8,798 nucleotides of DNA from positions 1 to 8,798 of the forward strand of contig JAGXHD010000154.1 in the NCBI GenBank assembly GCA_024636395.1. The letters run 5' to 3'. This document shows, one piece after another, positions 5,519 to 8,798 of this stretch. The stretch is from Sulfitobacter sp. (GTDB taxonomy: Bacteria > Pseudomonadota > Alphaproteobacteria > Rhodobacterales > Rhodobacteraceae). Made by a program: the position numbers and the translations under genes. Each line of letters starts with the position of its first letter. The first letter of the stretch is position 1. The notes beneath the pieces are model-generated. The model was not told the origin of the DNA, searched no databases, and saw only the letters and a list, made by a program, of their open reading frames with translations.

Positions 5519-7041
5519 GCCGCCTTGTTCTCGTGCTGGGGGATCAGCTTTCCGAAGGGCTGAGCGCGCTCCGCGAGGGGAACCGGGAAACCGACACCGT
5601 GGTCATGGCGGAGGTGGCCGAGGAGGCGACCTATGTGAAGCACCATCCCAAGAAGATTGCGTTGATCTTCAGTGCAATGCGCAAATTTGCGGCGCGGCTT
5701 GAGGAAGATGGTTGGACCGTCGCCTACAGCCAGCTCGATGATACAGACAACGCGGGTTCGATCGTGGGGGAGTTGCTGCGTCGGGCGGAGCAGACCGGCG
5801 CGCAGGAAGTCGTCTGTACCGAGCCCGGCGAGTGGCGGCTCATTAGCAAGCTGACGCATGCACCGATCAAGACGACAATCCTCGGAGACGATCGCTTTCT
5901 GGCCTCGCACAAGGAGTTCGAGGATTGGGCCGAGGGGCGCAAGGCCTTGAGAATGGAATACTTTTACCGCGATATGCGCCGCAAGACGGGGCTATTGATG
6001 GACGGCGACAAGCCTGCGGGCGGGCAGTGGAACTTTGACCATGACAACCGCAAACCGGCGCCGGGCGATATTGATCCGCAGGGCCCGCTCAGGTTCGAGC
6101 CGGACAATATCACGGGCGATGTGCTGGCGCTGGTCGAGACGGAGTTCGGAAGCCATTTCGGGGAATTGCGGCCTTTTTGGTTTGCTACCACCCGCGCGCA
6201 GGCGCTGAAGTCGCTTGATCATTTCATCGCTCATGCGCTGCCCACGTTCGGTGACTTCCAGGATGCGATGCTGCGCGGAGAGGACTTTCTGTTTCACGCG
6301 GTGATCTCGCCCTATCTCAACATCGGGCTGCTGGGGCCGCTTGAAGTCTGCCAGGCGGCTGAAAAAGCGTATGAAAAGGGCGATGCGCCGATCAACGCCG
6401 TCGAGGGGTTCATCCGGCAGATCATCGGTTGGCGGGAATATGTGCGGGGTATCTATTTCCTTGAAGGGCCGGAATATGCGTCGCGCAACGCATTGAAACA
6501 AAATCGCGATTTACCCGCGATGTATTGGGGCGGCGAGACCAGTATGGCCTGCATGGGAGCCGCTGTGGACCAGACCCGGCGCGAGGCTTACGCACACCAT
6601 ATCCAGCGGCTGATGGTGACGGGCAACTTCGCGCTGCTGGCGGGCATTGATCCGGGTCAGGTCGCGGATTGGTATCTGGAGGTTTATGCGGATGCCTACG
6701 AGTGGGTCGAAGCGCCCAACGTGGTGGGCATGAGCCAGTTTGCGGACGGGGGTGTCATCGCCTCGAAACCTTACGTCTCATCAGGGGCTTACATCAACAA
6801 GATGTCGGACTATTGCAAGGGTTGTAGCTACAAGGTGAGCCAGAAAACGGGCGAGGGGGCCTGCCCGTTCAACACGCTCTACTGGCATTTTCTGGACCGG
6901 CACAGGGACCGGTTTTCGGGAAATCCGCGGATGGGAAACATGTATGGGACATGGGACCGGATGGATGCGGACAAGCGCGCAACGGTGATTTCGGATGCGG
7001 ATGCGGTTCTGGCGAAACTGGACGCGGGCGAGGTGGTGTAA
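5512..7041 (+). CDS. phrB: FeS-type bacterial cryptochrome / prokaryotic (6-4) photolyase
   Basis: This 509-residue flavoprotein belongs to the photolyase-related FeS-BCP/CryPro family, whose members include Agrobacterium PhrB and Rhodobacter CryB. These use FAD, a lumazine antenna and a [4Fe-4S] cluster; PhrB repairs (6-4) photoproducts in UV-damaged DNA. The N-terminal antenna domain starts RLVLVLGDQLSE (4-15). The four cluster cysteines are Cys347, Cys435, Cys438 and Cys451, with the same spacing as in PhrB (350, 438, 441, 454, from memory). AHHIQRLMVTGNFALL (361-376) carries the paired active-site histidines. Trp339 and Trp387 fall where the electron-transfer tryptophans are expected. The ATG lies inside the end of the SDR gene (7-base overlap) with GAGG 4 bases upstream. 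Repair versus signalling, as reported for CryB, cannot be separated by sequence alone. Confidence 0.95.
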   Translation: MVSRLVLVLGDQLSEGLSALREGNRETDTVVMAEVAEEATYVKHHPKKIALIFSAMRKFAARLEEDGWTVAYSQLDDTDNAGSIVGELLRRAEQTGAQEVVCTEPGEWRLISKLTHAPIKTTILGDDRFLASHKEFEDWAEGRKALRMEYFYRDMRRKTGLLMDGDKPAGGQWNFDHDNRKPAPGDIDPQGPLRFEPDNITGDVLALVETEFGSHFGELRPFWFATTRAQALKSLDHFIAHALPTFGDFQDAMLRGEDFLFHAVISPYLNIGLLGPLEVCQAAEKAYEKGDAPINAVEGFIRQIIGWREYVRGIYFLEGPEYASRNALKQNRDLPAMYWGGETSMACMGAAVDQTRREAYAHHIQRLMVTGNFALLAGIDPGQVADWYLEVYADAYEWVEAPNVVGMSQFADGGVIASKPYVSSGAYINKMSDYCKGCSYKVSQKTGEGACPFNTLYWHFLDRHRDRFSGNPRMGNMYGTWDRMDADKRATVISDADAVLAKLDAGEVV

Positions 7042-7229
7042 GCCGACCGCTTCAGAGACAAGGGTGACGATCGCACCGGACTGGATTTTCACCCTGTCAC
7101 CCCCAATGCAGCACCCGTAGACCTATTTGGCGGGCTAGCGGGCGGGACGGCAACTGCCGACTCCAGGGGCTGGGCAAAAGCACCGCAATGATGCATTGAT
7201 CGTGGAACTTCCGCAGGCAGGGGTGAGAC
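7042..7229. other. Gap between photolyase and ktrA-like gene
   Basis: This is 188 bases without a gene. It contains overlapping 7-bp inverted repeats (7061-7067 with 7089-7095, or 7062-7068 with 7096-7102), neither followed by a T-run, so I do not call an intrinsic terminator. I see no confident promoter for the potassium operon here. Confidence 0.6.
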
Positions 7230-7895
7230 ATGGGACGCAAAGCTAATCGCACATTCGGCGTTGTGGGGCTCGGGAACTTCGGCAGTACGGTCGCGACGGA
7301 ATTGCAGCGGTTCGGGAACCATGTGATCGGGGTCGATATCTCCGAGCAGCGCGTGGCGCAGCATGCCGAAAGCCTGTCGCAGGCGATGATCGTGGATGCG
7401 CGTGATGAAATGGCATTGCGCGAGGCGGGTTTCGAGGAATGCGAGGTCGCTTTGGTCGCGATGGGATCGGACCTTGAAGCGAGTATTCTGACGGCGATGA
7501 ATCTGAAGCTGATCGGGGTGTCGGTCGTCTGGGCGAAGGCCACCACCAAGACGCACCACCGCATCCTGAGCAGATTGAGCGTGGACAGGATCATCCATCC
7601 GGAGGTGGAGGTGGGTCAGCATATCGCGCAGGTGCTGCACAATCCGCTGGTGCGCGATTACGTGAGCCTCGGAAACGGGTTTCACGTGGTTAACTTTCAG
7701 ATCCCCGAAAGCCTTGAGGGCAAGAGCCTTGGAGATTTGCCGCATAACGAGAAATTCGATCTACGCTGTATCGGTGTGATGCGGGGGACTGAATTTGTGG
7801 GCCAGGACGGTGTTGCATGCAGTCTAGAGCGGGATGATCTGCTGCTGTTGCTGGGAAAGCGCAAGGATCTGCGCCGCTTTGCGTCGAGCTTATGA
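7230..7895 (+). CDS. ktrA: KtrA/TrkA-like potassium uptake regulatory subunit (RCK protein)
   Basis: This 221-residue cytosolic RCK protein should form a ring under a KtrB/TrkH channel and gate it in response to nucleotides. The N-terminal Rossmann lobe has GLGNFG at 13-18 and the ribose-binding acidic residue Asp36 (VIGVD). The RCK-C lobe spans about 145-218. HPEVEVG (123-129) contains Glu125, at the position I recall as the divalent-cation ligand of Bacillus subtilis KtrA. A single RCK unit of this length fits KtrA (about 220 residues) rather than the doubled proteobacterial TrkA of about 450. AGGGG at 7219-7223 is 6 bases before the ATG. The stop overlaps the next start (ATGA), so the channel gene is coupled. 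Confidence 0.93.
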   Translation: MGRKANRTFGVVGLGNFGSTVATELQRFGNHVIGVDISEQRVAQHAESLSQAMIVDARDEMALREAGFEECEVALVAMGSDLEASILTAMNLKLIGVSVVWAKATTKTHHRILSRLSVDRIIHPEVEVGQHIAQVLHNPLVRDYVSLGNGFHVVNFQIPESLEGKSLGDLPHNEKFDLRCIGVMRGTEFVGQDGVACSLERDDLLLLLGKRKDLRRFASSL

Positions 7896-8798
7896 CAGCA
7901 GCTTTGCCGGTGAGGGGATTCTACAAGCGTGCTCTGAAGCGGCTCCGCGAGTTCCGCTTTCCGGCGCCCGCCGTGCTCGTGATCTTTTACATCGCCTTTA
8001 TTATCGCCGGGGCGTTGCTGCTTCGGCTGCCGATTTCGCATCACGGAGATATCAGGCTGAGTGAGGCGCTGTTTACCTCGACTTCGGCTGTGACGGTCAC
8101 GGGGCTGGTGCTGGCGGATACGGGTGCTGCCTTTACCGGCTTTGGGCAAGCTGTAATTGCGGTACTGATCCAGTTGGGCGGCCTCGGTCTGATGACGTTC
8201 GCAGTGCTGTTGCTGGGTGCGCTGGGGGTGCCTGTGGGGATGCCGCAGCGTATGATCTTGCGTGAGGATCTCAACCAGACGTCGCTGTCCAACCTGACCT
8301 ATCTGGCGCGGATCATTCTGGTGATCGCCCTCGTGTGCGAGGTGGTGGGCGCGGTGTTTCTGGGCATTGTGTTCGTGCCGGAATATGGATGGAACGGGGT
8401 CTGGCAGGCGCTGTTTCATTCGGTCTCGGCGTTCAACAACGCAGGATTTGCGCTGCATCCCGATAGCCTGTCGGGCTGGGTTGGGGATCCGCTGGTCAAC
8501 ATAGTCATCACGCTGCTGTTCATTCTGGGCGGGCTGGGGTTCATCGTGGTCGGCGACATCTACCAAAAGCGAAAATGGCGGACGCTCACGCTGCACTCCA
8601 AACTGATGCTTGTCGGGACGGCGGTGCTGATCATGTGGGGGACGGTGATGTTCGGCCTGCTGGAATGGAGCAACCCCCAGACGCTGGGGCCGCTGGGCAC
8701 GGGCGAGAAGCTCTGGGCGAGCTGGTTTCAGGGCGTCACGCCGCGCACGGCGGGCTTTAACACAATCGATACGGGCGGGATGCACGACAGCACCACCA
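7892..8798 (+). CDS. ktrB: KtrB/TrkH-like potassium transporter subunit, truncated at window end
   Basis: This is an open frame of 302 codons with no stop, continuing past the window. It encodes an inner-membrane K+ translocating subunit made of repeated helix-pore loop-helix units. The pore loops carry the filter glycines: TSTSAVTVTGL (62-72, Gly71), HSVSAFNNAGF (176-186, Gly185) and QGVTPRTAGFNT (280-291, Gly288). The fourth repeat lies beyond the edge. Hydrophobic helices are visible at about 26-45, 85-111, 138-162, 200-221 and 236-257. The N-terminus is basic, as expected for a cytosolic tail (YKRALKRLREFR). ATG at 7892 overlaps the ktrA stop by four bases. KtrB is preferred over TrkH because of the single-RCK partner, but the family boundary is soft. 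Confidence 0.93.
   Translation, partial: MTAALPVRGFYKRALKRLREFRFPAPAVLVIFYIAFIIAGALLLRLPISHHGDIRLSEALFTSTSAVTVTGLVLADTGAAFTGFGQAVIAVLIQLGGLGLMTFAVLLLGALGVPVGMPQRMILREDLNQTSLSNLTYLARIILVIALVCEVVGAVFLGIVFVPEYGWNGVWQALFHSVSAFNNAGFALHPDSLSGWVGDPLVNIVITLLFILGGLGFIVVGDIYQKRKWRTLTLHSKLMLVGTAVLIMWGTVMFGLLEWSNPQTLGPLGTGEKLWASWFQGVTPRTAGFNTIDTGGMHDSTT

Noticed and set aside
7061..7102. Inverted repeats after the photolyase stop as a terminator
   Set aside because: The stems are only 7 bp with loops of more than 20 bases and no T-run follows. Read-through into the potassium operon cannot be excluded.
7697..8785. 362-codon minus-strand frame opposite the ktrA end and ktrB
   Set aside because: Its translation is a low-complexity Arg/Gln/His/Pro mix. 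The plus strand encodes a clear K+ channel with three pore loops.

Overview
The window is GC-rich chromosomal DNA from an alphaproteobacterium, most likely a marine Rhodobacterales (roseobacter-type) species. This rests on the style of MreB and LeuA, on the iron-sulfur photolyase that resembles Agrobacterium PhrB and Rhodobacter CryB, and on codon use. It is housekeeping-type sequence. I see no transposase, integrase, tRNA, rRNA or CRISPR array.

Layout, left to right: (1) minus strand, the first codons of a probable mreC (cut by the window edge) and complete mreB, the cell-shape operon. (2) Plus strand, a VOC/glyoxalase-fold metalloenzyme gene, then an outer-membrane porin-like gene that ends at a perfect 13-bp bidirectional terminator. 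(3) Minus strand, leuA (2-isopropylmalate synthase), converging on that terminator. (4) A 317-base divergent intergenic region. It holds an ORF too short for routine gene calling: a 27-residue leucine-rich leader peptide upstream of leuA, followed by two mutually exclusive hairpins. This is the layout of a leucine attenuator. The same region holds a possible RpoH-type promoter pointing the other way. (5) Plus strand, a two-gene operon: a short-chain dehydrogenase and an FeS-type bacterial cryptochrome/(6-4) photolyase, with start and stop codons overlapping. (6) Plus strand, a two-gene potassium-uptake operon: a KtrA-like RCK regulator and a KtrB/TrkH-like channel subunit, overlapping by ATGA. 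The second gene runs off the right edge.

The units are functionally separate: cell shape, leucine synthesis, light/photooxidative damage repair and K+ homeostasis. The most interesting signals lie in the leuA/SDR intergenic region. The leuA leader peptide appears to be translated from a leaderless or nearly leaderless transcript, and its downstream hairpins lack the usual U-tract. The opposing SDR-photolyase operon has no Shine-Dalgarno sequence at its first gene but has a sigma32-like promoter placed so that its mRNA would also start at the AUG.
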